The notes: generated by a model from the letters alone, not told the origin. Positions 1 through 8,867 are shown, counted from the first letter of the stretch. The stretch: DNA of 64,000 nt from an uncultured Clostridia bacterium (GCA_934746645.1 CAKVFE010000001.1:751483-815482); one strand, 5' to 3'. A program made the numbers and translations.

Positions 1-432
1 GCAACAGCTGCTGCAGACCGTCTACCAAACAACCTTGTTAATGCTATCTTAGTATTCAACAATGCATTCCCACAATCTCTATTCCCACAATCTGATGATG
101 ACTTAGACAAATTAAGAGCTACAGGTTCTACATCTAATGTTATCCCTGGTGGTGGTGAAAAAGTTACTTGGGATACAACTACAGGTAAAGCTACTGTAAC
201 ATACAACGATAAATTTAGTGATACTGTTACTGGTGACACAAGTGTAATTGGTACAGAAGGTAACCAATATTCTTATGGTCACTTAAAAGATGCTACAATT
301 GAAGCTACTGGCATTAAAGGATTTGATGTTAGAACTGATGAATATGGCGACTTAGTTGCAGATTATACAAAAGCTGCTGCTTACCAACGCGGTACTGCAA
401 GTAGTATTGGTGTATGTCCATTTAAAGCGTAA
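1..432 (+). CDS. 3' end of a probable secreted/surface protein (partial)
   Basis: Frame 1 is open from the window edge to a TAA at 430-432, giving the last 143 residues of a protein whose start lies outside the window. The sequence is rich in Thr, Gly, Asp and Asn, with alternating short polar and hydrophobic stretches, as in extracellular beta-rich proteins. The end (ADYTKAAAYQRGTASSIGV) faintly recalls the C-terminal D..G..R....IG motif of right-handed beta-helix surface proteins; this resemblance is weak. A strong terminator follows at 455, so it is the last gene of its transcript. Function unknown. Confidence 0.75.
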   Translation, partial: ATAAADRLPNNLVNAILVFNNAFPQSLFPQSDDDLDKLRATGSTSNVIPGGGEKVTWDTTTGKATVTYNDKFSDTVTGDTSVIGTEGNQYSYGHLKDATIEATGIKGFDVRTDEYGDLVADYTKAAAYQRGTASSIGVCPFKA

Positions 433-454
433 CTCCGTAATTTAATATAAAATT

Positions 455-483
455 AGAGTGTCTAAATTAGACACTCTTTTTTT
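455..483 (+). terminator. Intrinsic terminator of the surface-protein gene
   Basis: A 10-bp perfect stem (AGAGTGTCTA/TAGACACTCT) with a 3-nt loop is followed by a run of T, 23 bases after the stop codon. Confidence 0.9.
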
Positions 484-502
484 GTACTTATTCAGCATTT
501 TG

Positions 503-568
503 AGATTCCAACGGCAAGCCGTTGCCCCTATGGGTTCGACTTCGCTTACGCTACGCTCAGAATGACAA
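503..568 (+). repeat. Repeat A copy 1
   Basis: The unit runs from AGATTCCAAC to CAGAATGACA. It contains the hairpin CAACGGC-AA-GCCGTTG and a central GGGTTCGACTTCGC block. Related copies lie at 988, 1084, 8771 and 46509. Confidence 0.85.
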
Positions 569-662
569 GTATAGACTAAATGTTTTATAGTTCTTTCTTC
601 TATAAATATAAATTTTAGGGAATTAACTACTTACAGACTTTTCATTTTTTTATTTTACCAAT

Positions 663-680
663 TCACTCAGAATGACGAAT
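663..680 (+). repeat. Remnant of repeat A
   Basis: Only the 3' end of the unit (CACTCAGAATGAC and neighbours) is recognisable; the hairpin part is missing. Confidence 0.5.
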
Positions 681-765
681 ATAAGCTGAGTGTTTTATAA
701 AATAAACTGTCACATAAATGTACAGCATTCACACATATTATCTTAAAATTACAACAACTATCAGA

Positions 766-849
766 CCCACCTGTCATTTCTAAAGCGTAGTCGAACCTTG
801 AACGATAGTGAAAGGCAATGGAGCGTTGCGACATTGGAATCTAGGTGGG
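766..849 (+). repeat. Repeat B, unit 1 (CCCACCT/AGGTGGG ends)
   Basis: The unit is bounded by the inverted ends CCCACCT (766-772) and AGGTGGG (843-849). Inside are GTCATT, GTCGAAC and GGAATCT, the landmarks also found in repeat A, so both belong to one hairpin superfamily. Confidence 0.75.
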
Positions 850-856
850 ACACATT

Positions 857-942
857 CCCTGTCTGTCATTATGAGCGTTAGTCGAACTTGGGAGTGAAAC
901 GGACAAGCGACAAATGTAATGCAGTCGTAATCTAGACAGGGA
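857..942 (+). repeat. Repeat B, unit 2 (TCCCTGTCT/AGACAGGGA ends)
   Basis: Perfect 9-bp inverted ends (857-865 and 934-942) enclose GTCATTATGAGCG, GTCGAAC and TAATCT. A diverged inverted copy lies at 8868-8957. Confidence 0.8.
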
Positions 943-987
943 TAAAAATAAATTAAATCAAGAATAAAAAATATACTTATCATTTTC

Positions 988-1054
988 AGATTCCAACAAC
1001 TTGCGTTGTTGCCCTTACGGGTTCGACTCCACTCCGTTTCGCTCAGAATGACAA
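988..1054 (+). repeat. Repeat A copy 2
   Basis: Same unit as at 503, but the hairpin is CAACAAC-TTGC-GTTGTTG. Both arms have changed together compared with copy 1, so pairing is kept. Confidence 0.85.
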
Positions 1055-1083
1055 ATAATACAGACCAAGACCAACTGTTTTCT

Positions 1084-1146
1084 GATTTCAACGGCAAGCC
1101 GTTGCCCTACGGGTTCGACTTCGCTTATGCTACGCTCAGAATGACA
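1084..1146 (+). repeat. Repeat A copy 3
   Basis: Near-identical to the copy at 503, with the GGC/GCC version of the hairpin and one substitution in the AATCT-end box. Confidence 0.85.
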
Positions 1147-1279
1147 AATATAAATCCCTTGTTTTAATATTCCAACAATTTGTGCTATTACATTTTGTTG
1201 TTGAGTTAACTATATAAAAGGTAAGTATGTGTTTATAAAAAATAATTCATATACAATTAAAAATATTGATTAAAAAATA

Positions 1280-1307
1280 TTGCAAAAAGTTAAATATATT
1301 GTATACT
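1280..1307 (+). promoter_or_regulatory. Promoter of the yitT-family gene, with inverted repeat over the -10
   Basis: TTGCAA (1280-1285), a 16-bp spacer and TATACT (1302-1307). The -10 sits in the left arm of a perfect 9-bp inverted repeat, TATACTCTA (1302-1310) and TAGAGTATA (1326-1334), which could be an operator or a 5' UTR hairpin. Confidence 0.6.
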
Positions 1308-1364
1308 CTATGTGGATATGAAGATTAGAGTATATCAATTATTAATTTTACAAAAGAGGATTAT

Positions 1365-2549
1365 ATGGGAAAGAAATTAATTCCTGACAATATTATGAAG
1401 AAAAAAGCAGTTGTTTACTGCATTAATGTACTTACTATTATGTTGGGTACATTTTTTATGGGTATAGCATTTAGTGTGTTCTTATCCCCAAACAAGATAT
1501 CCCCAACAGGATTTTCTGGTATAGCTTCACTTATCTGCAACTTTGCAGCATCAAAGGGTGTTTATATCAATCCGTCATTGTTGTATTTGGGTATGAATGC
1601 TGTATTATTTGCTATAGCATTTAAGTCTATGGGTAAAGAATTTATTATTCTTTCTGTTACTGGTGTGGCAGCATACTCATTAAGTATGTTTTTGTGTGGA
1701 TATATACATATCAATGTTGGCAATGATTTGTTGTTGTGTGCTGTATATGGTGGATTGTTTATGGGCTTAGGCTCTGGTCTTGTATTAAGAAGTGGTGGTA
1801 GTACAGGTGGTGGAGATACTATAGCTTGTATGTTAAAAAATCGCAACTCTCGTATAACCACAGGTCAAATACTAATAATTGTTGATACTATTATTATATT
1901 GGGTAGTTGTTTGGTATATGGTATTACTTATGGTATGTATGCACTTGTAACTTGCTTTATTATGGGCAATGTTTGCGATGTTGTTATCAATGGTGTAAAA
2001 GCTGCAAGAGCTTACTATATTATTACTGATAAAGCAGAAGATATGAGTCACGCTATTATGGAAAATATTAAGCGTGGTGTAACTTGTATGGATGTAGTAG
2101 GTATGTACAAAAACACTAATCACAAGATGATAATGTGTATTGTTACTCGTTCACAAGTTGTTGCACTTAAACATGTTGTTAAATCTTATGACCCTACAGC
2201 ATTTATGTATAGTGTCAATGTTACAGAGGCATTGGGGCGTGGATTTGACCCATTGGATAAAAAGGCTACTTTAAAATCTAAAAATGATGTTAAACCAACA
2301 ACTTTAGAAGATACAGTTATCACTTCAAAACCTGCTACTGATGTAGTAGTTGACAACAATGGTGTTGTTAATGAAGTTAAGAATAATACCAATTTAACTA
2401 ATGAAAACAACATAAATCTAAACGACAATATTGATAAAAATCAACCAGCAGACAATGAAACTGTTGTTGTAGAATCAACTACTATATCAAAACCACAATT
2501 AAAACGCAAAAAACAGTCAAAATCAAACAAATCTGATAAAAACGACTAA
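1365..2549 (+). CDS. YitT-family membrane protein with DUF2179 domain
   Basis: A 394-residue integral membrane protein of the YitT/DUF161 family. About five or six hydrophobic segments fill the first 210 residues, including the glycine-rich RSGGSTGGGDT stretch typical of the family. A soluble DUF2179 domain follows at about 215-293 (AYYIITDK to GRGF). The last hundred residues are an unusual hydrophilic tail rich in Asn, Thr and Lys that ends in a basic stretch. The start is fixed by AGAGGA eight bases upstream. The transported substrate is unknown for most of the family. It is transcribed alone, between its own promoter and the terminator at 2635. Confidence 0.9.
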   Translation: MGKKLIPDNIMKKKAVVYCINVLTIMLGTFFMGIAFSVFLSPNKISPTGFSGIASLICNFAASKGVYINPSLLYLGMNAVLFAIAFKSMGKEFIILSVTGVAAYSLSMFLCGYIHINVGNDLLLCAVYGGLFMGLGSGLVLRSGGSTGGGDTIACMLKNRNSRITTGQILIIVDTIIILGSCLVYGITYGMYALVTCFIMGNVCDVVINGVKAARAYYIITDKAEDMSHAIMENIKRGVTCMDVVGMYKNTNHKMIMCIVTRSQVVALKHVVKSYDPTAFMYSVNVTEALGRGFDPLDKKATLKSKNDVKPTTLEDTVITSKPATDVVVDNNGVVNEVKNNTNLTNENNINLNDNIDKNQPADNETVVVESTTISKPQLKRKKQSKSNKSDKND

Positions 2550-2634
2550 TTATGTATATGCGTAGATATGGACTGTTTTAAGCCAAATTTGTGGTCTAAA
2601 ACACTCTAAATATTAAGTATAAGAATAAAAATAT

Positions 2635-2672
2635 ATCCCAATCACATATTAATATTGTGTTTGGGATTTTTT
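2635..2672 (+). terminator. Terminator of the yitT-family gene
   Basis: Stem ATCCCAA/TTGGGAT extended by CACA/TGTG across one mismatch, followed by TTTTTT. Confidence 0.85.
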
Positions 2673-2723
2673 GTTGATATTTGAGTTTTATACAATAAGT
2701 CCTAAAAGTAGGTTAAGTATTAT

Positions 2724-2752
2724 TTGACATATCTTAACTTAAATATTACAAT
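2724..2752 (+). promoter_or_regulatory. Promoter of the lipoprotein-dnaB operon
   Basis: TTGACA (2724-2729), 17-bp spacer, TACAAT (2747-2752). The -35 is bracketed by the inverted repeat GTTAAG (2712-2717) and CTTAAC (2733-2738), a possible operator. Confidence 0.75.
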
Positions 2753-2768
2753 AAAATAGGTAGTTATT

Positions 2769-3587
2769 ATGATAAAACGAAAAAGTATGCTTAGTTTAAT
2801 AATGCTATTATTCTGCACAATTATGTTGTGTGGTTGTGCTCAAGTAGATTATTCAAGATTTATAGACAAAACTGGGCAAATTACAGACAGAATTGTTGTT
2901 GAGATAGACGACAAAGCAATGAAATATTGTACTGTTTCTAAGCAAGACTTGTATCGCAATATAACCAACGACCTTGAAAATTATTATATACAACCTATAG
3001 AAGATTTTGTATCAAGTTATGTAAGCAATCCTTATATTGTGTTGGAAAATCGTATGACAGTCCAAGATGGTATACATACCAATGTAGAGATTTTGGGTAG
3101 CAAAATTGTAGCTGAAGTTGTCTTTAAAAGCACTGAAGTTTTTAATATTTATTATGACACAATAACTGATAGTGATGATGACGAAGAACAAGAAGTAGAA
3201 TTTAGAGAAGGTACATTTGTTAATAAATATGTTACTAGCAGTACCAATGCTTTTGCAGTATTACAGACCGATGCTCTAAAAACTATAATCAACAAATACA
3301 AAAATTATTTTGTAGGTCATTATGATTTAAAAGATGTTACACTTACTCAAGTGTATGCTAGCCCAAATACAGATATACACTCTAATGCTGACGAAGTCGA
3401 AACAACTCAAGGTATCAAAATGCACCAATGGACTATAGACTCTAGCAATTTGGATTTTCAATTAGAGTTTTACACAGTTAGCCCACATACAGCAACTTGG
3501 TATATACTAGCTTTAGTTGTTACTTTGGGTGTGACTTTTGCAGTATGGGGTATGATAGTTAGGAAAAAATCTAGTAAAGAAGAATAG
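2769..3587 (+). CDS. Putative lipoprotein with C-terminal membrane anchor
   Basis: 272 residues. The N-terminus has a lipoprotein signal peptide with lipobox LCGC, predicting lipidation at about Cys22. The extracytoplasmic part is soluble and contains an acidic patch (DSDDDEEQEVE). A second membrane segment (WYILALVVTLGVTFAVWGM) near the C-terminus is followed by a basic end. This lipobox-plus-C-terminal-TM layout matches the LppM/DUF3153 type, but I do not recognise the sequence firmly. It is the first gene of an operon with the small membrane protein at 3590 and dnaB, which suggests conserved co-expression rather than a known link to replication. Confidence 0.75.
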   Translation: MIKRKSMLSLIMLLFCTIMLCGCAQVDYSRFIDKTGQITDRIVVEIDDKAMKYCTVSKQDLYRNITNDLENYYIQPIEDFVSSYVSNPYIVLENRMTVQDGIHTNVEILGSKIVAEVVFKSTEVFNIYYDTITDSDDDEEQEVEFREGTFVNKYVTSSTNAFAVLQTDALKTIINKYKNYFVGHYDLKDVTLTQVYASPNTDIHSNADEVETTQGIKMHQWTIDSSNLDFQLEFYTVSPHTATWYILALVVTLGVTFAVWGMIVRKKSSKEE

Positions 3588-3589
3588 TT

Positions 3590-3883
3590 ATGGAAGAAAG
3601 ATATTTTTTTGATAAAAGGGTAATGAAACGCATATTTATTAAATATGGTATTATGGCGTTGTGTATATTCCCAGTATTAGCAGTTACCAACTACTTTCTC
3701 AATAAAGTTTTAGACTTTTGGGTAACAGTAGTTGTAGATATAACAATCTTGCTTTTCTATGTTTTTATAGTAGAAGTTATTATTAATGCTATAAAAAAGA
3801 GAAAAGAGAATGTAAAAGTCCGTGATGATGATATAGTCATTAAAAAGGCACAAGAGATAAAATCCAGAAGGGAGAAAAAGTAG
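3590..3883 (+). CDS. Small two-TM membrane protein
   Basis: 97 residues, starting two bases after the previous stop, so probably translationally coupled. Two hydrophobic segments (about residues 17-36 and 41-64) are followed by a strongly basic, charged C-terminal tail. No family recognised. It sits three bases before dnaB, which has its own GGGAG site inside this gene's end. Confidence 0.75.
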   Translation: MEERYFFDKRVMKRIFIKYGIMALCIFPVLAVTNYFLNKVLDFWVTVVVDITILLFYVFIVEVIINAIKKRKENVKVRDDDIVIKKAQEIKSRREKK

Positions 3884-3886
3884 AAT

Positions 3887-5389
3887 ATGGCTAAAGAAAA
3901 AACCAAAACTTTAGATGACCAAATAAAAGAAAAAGTTAAACAAAAAGACCATCGTATTTTGCCACATAGCATAGAAGCCGAACAAAGCCTTTTGGGTTGT
4001 GTGCTTATAGACCAAGATGTTAGTATGAATGTTCTAAACGAACTTCACGAAGATGATTTTTATGTAGAAGCTCACCGTATTATTTTCCACGCAATGAGCA
4101 ATGTTTTTCTAAATAACGCACCAGTAGACTTTGTTACACTTACTGACGAATTAGAAAAACTTAATATGCTAGAGAGTGTAGGTGGTGCCGAATATATTGC
4201 GACACTTACCAATATTGTTCCTTCTTCCAGCAACTACAAACACTATGAAGATATCGTTAAACGCAATGGTGTATTGCGTAGATTGATTGAAGCAAGTAAC
4301 TCTATAATCAACAACTGTTTTGAATCTCAAACTATGGAAGATGCGTTGGGATATGCAGAAAAACAAGTATTTGATATTTCGCAAAAAGAAGATACAAGTA
4401 GTCTATTGCCTATTAGAGAAGCTACACCTGAAGTTATAGACAAATTTGCAAAGATACAAAAAGATAGAGATAGTCTAAAAGGTCTATCTACTGGTATATA
4501 TGGACTAGATAAAGTAACCAATGGATTGCAAAAATCAGACCTTATTATTTTGGCTGCTCGTCCGGGTGTCGGAAAAACATCTTTGGCTATGAACATAGTC
4601 AACTATGCAGCTATCAACCAAAAAGCAAGTGTTGCAGTATTCAGTCTAGAAATGCCTAGAGTGCAGTTGGCACAAAGATCACTTTGTAGTATAGCTTATG
4701 TTAGTATGGAAAAGGCATTGAAAGGCGAACTTAATGAAAGAGAATGGAAAGCTCTTTGGGCTGCCAATGAAAAACTTGACAAAGCCAACATATTTGTAGA
4801 TGACTCCAGTCTTAACACACCAAGTCAAATACTAAGTAAATGTCGTAGACTTAAAGCCGAACACGGTCTTGACCTAATAATGATTGACTATCTTCAACTT
4901 ATGAGTGATGGTGGTAAATATAAAGACAATCGTCAACAACAAATTTCGGAGATATCAAGATCATTAAAGATTATTGCTAGAGAATTAAATGTTCCAGTTA
5001 TAGTACTTAGTCAGTTGAGCCGTGGTGTTGAGAGTCGTACAGATAAGACCCCAGTACTTAGTGACTTGCGTGAATCTGGTGCTATTGAGCAAGACGCAGA
5101 TATCGTTATGTTTATACACAAACCTGATATTCCTGCAGACGCTCCAGAAGAACAAAGACAAAATCCAATATGTGAGATTGTTATTGCTAAACACCGTAAT
5201 GGTGCATTGGCTAATATTAAAGTTAAGTGGATTGGCAATATCACAAGATTCGTCAATCTTGAAAAAGATGCCAATACTAAGTCTTTGGACGAGTTGGCAC
5301 CACCACCAGAAGTTAATGACGCTTGCATTGACCCTGATATGCCAGAGATTGTTCCACTTGATGATAGTGACATAACTGATATTTTCTAA
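3887..5389 (+). CDS. dnaB: Replicative DNA helicase DnaB
   Basis: A 500-residue hexameric replicative helicase that unwinds DNA at the fork. The N-terminal primase-interaction domain begins around residue 25 (LPHSIEAEQSLLG, a family hallmark). The RecA-like domain has Walker A PGVGKTS (about 224-231), Walker B LIMIDYLQLM (about 328-337), the SQLSRGVE motif and the DADIVMFIH motif. About 40 acidic residues follow the usual end. The start is supported by GGGAG ten bases upstream. It is the third gene of the operon beginning at 2769. Confidence 0.97.
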   Translation: MAKEKTKTLDDQIKEKVKQKDHRILPHSIEAEQSLLGCVLIDQDVSMNVLNELHEDDFYVEAHRIIFHAMSNVFLNNAPVDFVTLTDELEKLNMLESVGGAEYIATLTNIVPSSSNYKHYEDIVKRNGVLRRLIEASNSIINNCFESQTMEDALGYAEKQVFDISQKEDTSSLLPIREATPEVIDKFAKIQKDRDSLKGLSTGIYGLDKVTNGLQKSDLIILAARPGVGKTSLAMNIVNYAAINQKASVAVFSLEMPRVQLAQRSLCSIAYVSMEKALKGELNEREWKALWAANEKLDKANIFVDDSSLNTPSQILSKCRRLKAEHGLDLIMIDYLQLMSDGGKYKDNRQQQISEISRSLKIIARELNVPVIVLSQLSRGVESRTDKTPVLSDLRESGAIEQDADIVMFIHKPDIPADAPEEQRQNPICEIVIAKHRNGALANIKVKWIGNITRFVNLEKDANTKSLDELAPPPEVNDACIDPDMPEIVPLDDSDITDIF

Positions 5390-5469
5390 AATAAAATGTT
5401 TAAAATTACAAATAAATAATTATATTGTTTATTTGCTAAAATATAATTAATAATGTAAAATAGAGATAT

Positions 5470-6168
5470 ATGGGAATCAACGAATTAGGTAGAAAAGAAA
5501 ACTATGTAGGTAGTAAATTTTTAATAGAAAACTACAAAGATGTGCAAAAAAATATTATTAAAACTAGTAACTTTTTGCGTAACTTTGGAGTAAGTTCAAT
5601 CATCAAAGATGTAATGGAAAAAACCTATTACGATACAGATGATATGTTTTTTTGCAAGATTGGTATAACTATAAGTATCAATACTTATAAAGGTCGCAAT
5701 TATGCAGACTTAATTGTTAGATACGAAGGCGACAATTCTCGTATTATGTTTATCTCGGATATTCCAGATACATTTATAAGAAAGATTGGCAGAAAGGACA
5801 ATATATCCAAACATTATGAGTATATAGCTAGTGTTATACTAGAACTTATACCTAATGGTATCAGTGTAGAACCTTTAGAAATGGTAAGACGCATAAAAGC
5901 AAAACTTATCGTTACTAAGAAAAGAGAACGCTATCGTGTTATTAATAGCAATGGATTAAAAGTTATTTTGAGCTTTGAACAATGTGTATATCAAAACTCT
6001 AAGCGTGCAAAAGTTAAACTTAATATCCTAGAATTAAGACTTGATAGTCCTAATGATACAGCTAAAAACTTTGAAAAGTTTATACACGATTTGCAGTTGG
6101 TAGAATATAGACTTATTAAGACAAAAGATGGCGACTTGTTTATTGGACAAGAATATCTTGATATTTAA
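5470..6168 (+). CDS. Unknown protein, possible CYTH/VTC-like C-terminal half
   Basis: 232 residues, soluble, no signal peptide. The second half reads as alternating beta strands: RERYRV, LKVILSFE, a Tyr-containing loop, then LNILELRLDSP and a final helix. This resembles the CYTH/VTC triphosphate-tunnel fold, in which basic residues line a tunnel and the LEL strand follows. It is a fold-level guess only. The region before the start has only a poor ribosome site (AGAGAT). A clear terminator follows at 6178. Confidence 0.7.
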   Translation: MGINELGRKENYVGSKFLIENYKDVQKNIIKTSNFLRNFGVSSIIKDVMEKTYYDTDDMFFCKIGITISINTYKGRNYADLIVRYEGDNSRIMFISDIPDTFIRKIGRKDNISKHYEYIASVILELIPNGISVEPLEMVRRIKAKLIVTKKRERYRVINSNGLKVILSFEQCVYQNSKRAKVKLNILELRLDSPNDTAKNFEKFIHDLQLVEYRLIKTKDGDLFIGQEYLDI

Positions 6169-6177
6169 TTAATAATT

Positions 6178-6204
6178 AAAGACTCTTATAAAAGAGTCTT
6201 TTTT
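6178..6204 (+). terminator. Intrinsic terminator after 6168
   Basis: Perfect 10-bp stem AAAGACTCTT/AAGAGTCTTT with a 4-base loop, then a T run. Confidence 0.9.
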
Positions 6205-6303
6205 ATTTTTAACCAATTTAATTAATTTGGTTAGAGTGGTGGAAAAAGATTTTGATAAAACATAAAAAGGTATATAATTAAAAGTAGATAAAGGAGTGAA
6301 AAT

Positions 6304-7215
6304 ATGGACAAATTGAAAGAGTTAAGAATAGTTGATAATTTTTACCAAACATCAGCATTTTATCCAATGCCTACTATTTTGGTATCAACTGTAAGTGAAA
6401 ATGGCAAAACCAATTTGGGAGCTTATTCTTTGTGCTTTCCATATTATATAGCAGGTAAAGATTATTATGCTATGATATTGGAATGTAGAAATAGTAGCAA
6501 TACTGCTCAAAATATTTTGCGTACTAAAAAAGCAACACTTAATTTTATACCAGACAATAGAAAATATTTTAAAGAAGCAGTAAGACTTGGGTTCCCAGGC
6601 GAAACAACAGATGAAAAGATGAAAGACTGTTTGTTTAATTTACTTGATAGTGAGTTTGAAGATGTTAGACCACAAATGATAGCTGAAAGTTATCAAGTTT
6701 TTGAGTGTACTTGGGACGACTCATTGGAAGATGCGTACCTAGACAAAGCTGGCAATCTTGAAGGATACGAACCACCTTATCGTAACTTCAATGGTATTAC
6801 AAGCAAGTTTGGTGCACATTTTATCTTAAAGATAGACAAAATATTAATGAAAGAAAAATATCACAACGCTATTGTCAATGGTGTTAAACCTAACAATTTC
6901 CCTAATGTCCCAGTTGACTATGGTTATAGAGATAGCACCAACTTCTGGTATACAAAATTTAAAAGACCAATATCTGAAAAGATACCTAAAAAAGACAATG
7001 ACATTAAATCTGTTGTTTATGCTGCATCTAGGATTGACCCAGATGTAAAATTTACTGAAGAAGCTTGCCAAAAACTTGTAAAGATACCAAGAGTATTTTT
7101 AAAAATGGCTTTGACTCAAATGGTAAAAATAGCAAAAGAAGAAAACATATCTGTTATTGATGAAAAGGCTTTGGACATTATCAATGACAAACGCAGAAGT
7201 GAAAAGAAAAAATAA
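6304..7215 (+). CDS. Flavin-reductase-like (FMN split-barrel) protein with PCP_red-like tail
   Basis: 303 residues with a strong AAAGGAG site. Residues about 15-190 match the flavin reductase-like domain (FYPMPTILVSTV, then NLGAYSLCFPYYIAG). The C-terminal 60 residues (FTEEACQKLVKIPRVFLK, then IAKEENISVIDEKAL) look like the small PCP_red helical domain known from the C-terminus of light-independent protochlorophyllide reductase and attached to other flavin or redox proteins. A flavin-dependent redox role is likely; the substrate is unknown. Monocistronic, ending at the terminator at 7253. Confidence 0.85.
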   Translation: MDKLKELRIVDNFYQTSAFYPMPTILVSTVSENGKTNLGAYSLCFPYYIAGKDYYAMILECRNSSNTAQNILRTKKATLNFIPDNRKYFKEAVRLGFPGETTDEKMKDCLFNLLDSEFEDVRPQMIAESYQVFECTWDDSLEDAYLDKAGNLEGYEPPYRNFNGITSKFGAHFILKIDKILMKEKYHNAIVNGVKPNNFPNVPVDYGYRDSTNFWYTKFKRPISEKIPKKDNDIKSVVYAASRIDPDVKFTEEACQKLVKIPRVFLKMALTQMVKIAKEENISVIDEKALDIINDKRRSEKKK

Positions 7216-7252
7216 TCTTTATATAAAAAAATAAATTTTACATTATTAATTT

Positions 7253-7300
7253 AAAAGACTTTGTTATTAAGTATTGCATACTTTTTGCAAAGTCTTTTTT
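7253..7300 (+). terminator. Terminator after the flavin-reductase-like gene
   Basis: Outer 11-bp stem AAAAGACTTTG/CAAAGTCTTTT, inner small stem AAGTAT/ATACTT, then TT. Confidence 0.85.
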
Positions 7301-7392
7301 AATACTCAGCTTTTTTTAAGTTTGGTATGACAGATATAATATTTACATATTAACTAGTAATATAATAAATCTTTTTTTAATATACATAAGAT

Positions 7393-8109
7393 ATGAGAAA
7401 AAAGAAAAAGTTTAAGTTTTTAACAATAAAAAAAGTATATATTATAGCAGTATTATTAGTCGTGGCACTCAGTATAACACTCGGCATAACAGTAAAAGTT
7501 TGTGCTAGTTCTAGTCCAGTATCACAATATACTATTGTGGTAGATGCAGGACACGGTGGCATAGATGGTGGTTGTGTGGGTAGTGTCACTGGTGTGACAG
7601 AAAGTGAACTTAATTTGAAAGTAGCTAAAAAACTAGAACATACTCTTACCAACTTTGGTTTTAAAGTTGTTATGACTAGAGTGGGCGAAGATGGACTATA
7701 TTCGCAACTTGCTAAAAATAAAAAATTGGACGATATGAAAAAAAGAAAATCAATCATAGAAAAGTCCAATGCGGATATGGTTGTGAGTATACATATGAAT
7801 AGTTTTCCCAATGGTCACGAACACGGTGCACAAACCTTTTATCAAACTGGTAGCGAATCTGGACAACAATTGGCACAACTTATTCAAGATCAATTAGTCG
7901 AAAATTTGTATTTGGCTCGTACTAATGCCAATCATTCGGATTTGTATATACTTAAATGTACCAACAATCCGTCAGTTGTTGTTGAAGGTGGGTTTTTAAC
8001 CAATGAAAAAGATGAAGAATTATTGATTACTCAAGAATATCAATCAAAACTTGCGTATGCTATAAGTTGTGGTATTGTTAAGTATTTCCGTATGTCCAAC
8101 ACGATTTAG
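7393..8109 (+). CDS. cwlD: N-acetylmuramoyl-L-alanine amidase, CwlD type
   Basis: 238 residues, the usual CwlD length. An N-terminal membrane anchor (about 18-38) leads into one Amidase_3 domain. The zinc ligands are visible: His in VDAGHGG, Glu in TESELN and His in SIHMNS. The catalytic Glu is in VVEGGFLTN. CwlD makes muramic-delta-lactam in spore cortex, so the gene hints at sporulation, although related amidases act in vegetative cells. No Shine-Dalgarno site precedes the ATG. TATACA ends exactly six bases before it, so the mRNA may be leaderless, though the -35 is weak. Confidence 0.9.
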   Translation: MRKKKKFKFLTIKKVYIIAVLLVVALSITLGITVKVCASSSPVSQYTIVVDAGHGGIDGGCVGSVTGVTESELNLKVAKKLEHTLTNFGFKVVMTRVGEDGLYSQLAKNKKLDDMKKRKSIIEKSNADMVVSIHMNSFPNGHEHGAQTFYQTGSESGQQLAQLIQDQLVENLYLARTNANHSDLYILKCTNNPSVVVEGGFLTNEKDEELLITQEYQSKLAYAISCGIVKYFRMSNTI

Positions 8110-8115
8110 CCTGTA

Positions 8116-8145
8116 TTGACAATAGTATCTATATTGTGATATAAT
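8116..8145 (+). promoter_or_regulatory. Consensus promoter for the gene at 8180
   Basis: TTGACA (8116-8121), 18-bp spacer, TATAAT (8140-8145): perfect consensus hexamers. Confidence 0.85.
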
Positions 8146-8179
8146 ACTTATAATAAATAATATGTGGAGATAATATACT

Positions 8180-8578
8180 ATGATGAAAGAAGACGCAAAA
8201 GTTATTGAAATGAAATTAGACAATCATGACGCTCTTACAAAAGCTGAGATGTATAATGTTTTAAAATATGTAAATGTAGAGCGTTCTAAGGGTAATTTGG
8301 ATTGTCTTGACGAAGCTAAATATATTATTAAAAATGGTGACGAACATAAAGGTGATGTTGTTACCAATGTTTTCAATAGCCTTACAAGTATTACTTATAG
8401 AAATGTATGGGATGAAGGAGCAGCTTGTACTCCTATTCTACTTACCGAATTTATTATAAATTCTAATATCCCACTTAAATTGTCTAACCGTATAAAAGAA
8501 GTTGCTACTAATATGCGTTTAGAAAAATCTGGACAAAAAGAAGTTGCCGAATATTTTTATAAAGAACTAGAAAGATAA
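8180..8578 (+). CDS. Unknown 132-residue protein
   Basis: A soluble, mostly helical, charged protein without signal peptide or recognisable motif. It starts with two Met codons; GGAG at 8164 favours the first. With a perfect promoter and its own strong terminator it is monocistronic and probably well expressed. The length and the acidic and basic helices would fit a small adaptor or regulator, but no function can be assigned. Confidence 0.75.
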   Translation: MMKEDAKVIEMKLDNHDALTKAEMYNVLKYVNVERSKGNLDCLDEAKYIIKNGDEHKGDVVTNVFNSLTSITYRNVWDEGAACTPILLTEFIINSNIPLKLSNRIKEVATNMRLEKSGQKEVAEYFYKELER

Positions 8579-8608
8579 AAGTTTTCCCTAGGGGGAAACT
8601 TTTTTTTA
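8578..8608 (+). terminator. Terminator of the gene at 8180
   Basis: Stem AGTTTTCCC/GGGGAAACT (one wobble) with a TAG loop, then eight T. Confidence 0.85.
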
Positions 8609-8770
8609 TTACCGTAATATTAATTATTAAACTTACTTATAACGCTTAAGTTTATACTAGTCATTTCTAAAGCAAATTAGGGAATAAAACAAATAGTGAT
8701 GCTTGTAAGTTATTTAAAATTTAAAAATCAAAATTTGTAAGAGCATTACTATAAAACGGTTAGCTTATAT

Positions 8771-8835
8771 TTGTCATTCTGAGCGTAGCGTAAGCGAAGT
8801 CGAACCCGTAGGGCAACGGCTTGCCGTTGGAATCT
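8771..8835 (-). repeat. Repeat A copy 4 (inverted)
   Basis: Reverse complement of the 503 unit, with hairpin CAACGGC-TT-GCCGTTG; nearly identical to copy 1. Confidence 0.85.
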
Positions 8836-8867
8836 AAAAACGATAAATATATTTTTTTGTTTATTTT

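Larger units (their letters stand above)
433..1364. other. Intergenic region full of REP-like repeats
   Basis: This 930-base gap contains no credible gene. It holds one terminator, three good copies and one remnant of repeat A, a double copy of repeat B, and the yitT promoter. Open frames on the minus strand here are simply the translated repeats. Confidence 0.8.

Noticed and set aside
780..1097. 105-codon minus-strand frame
   Set aside because: It is made entirely of repeats A and B read in one frame, without a ribosome site.
503..1146. CRISPR array
   Set aside because: The repeats are long, diverged, internally palindromic and irregularly spaced, and no cas genes are present.
5022..5375. 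117-codon plus-strand frame inside dnaB
   Set aside because: An alternative frame of the dnaB 3' end, which has strong family motifs in its own frame.
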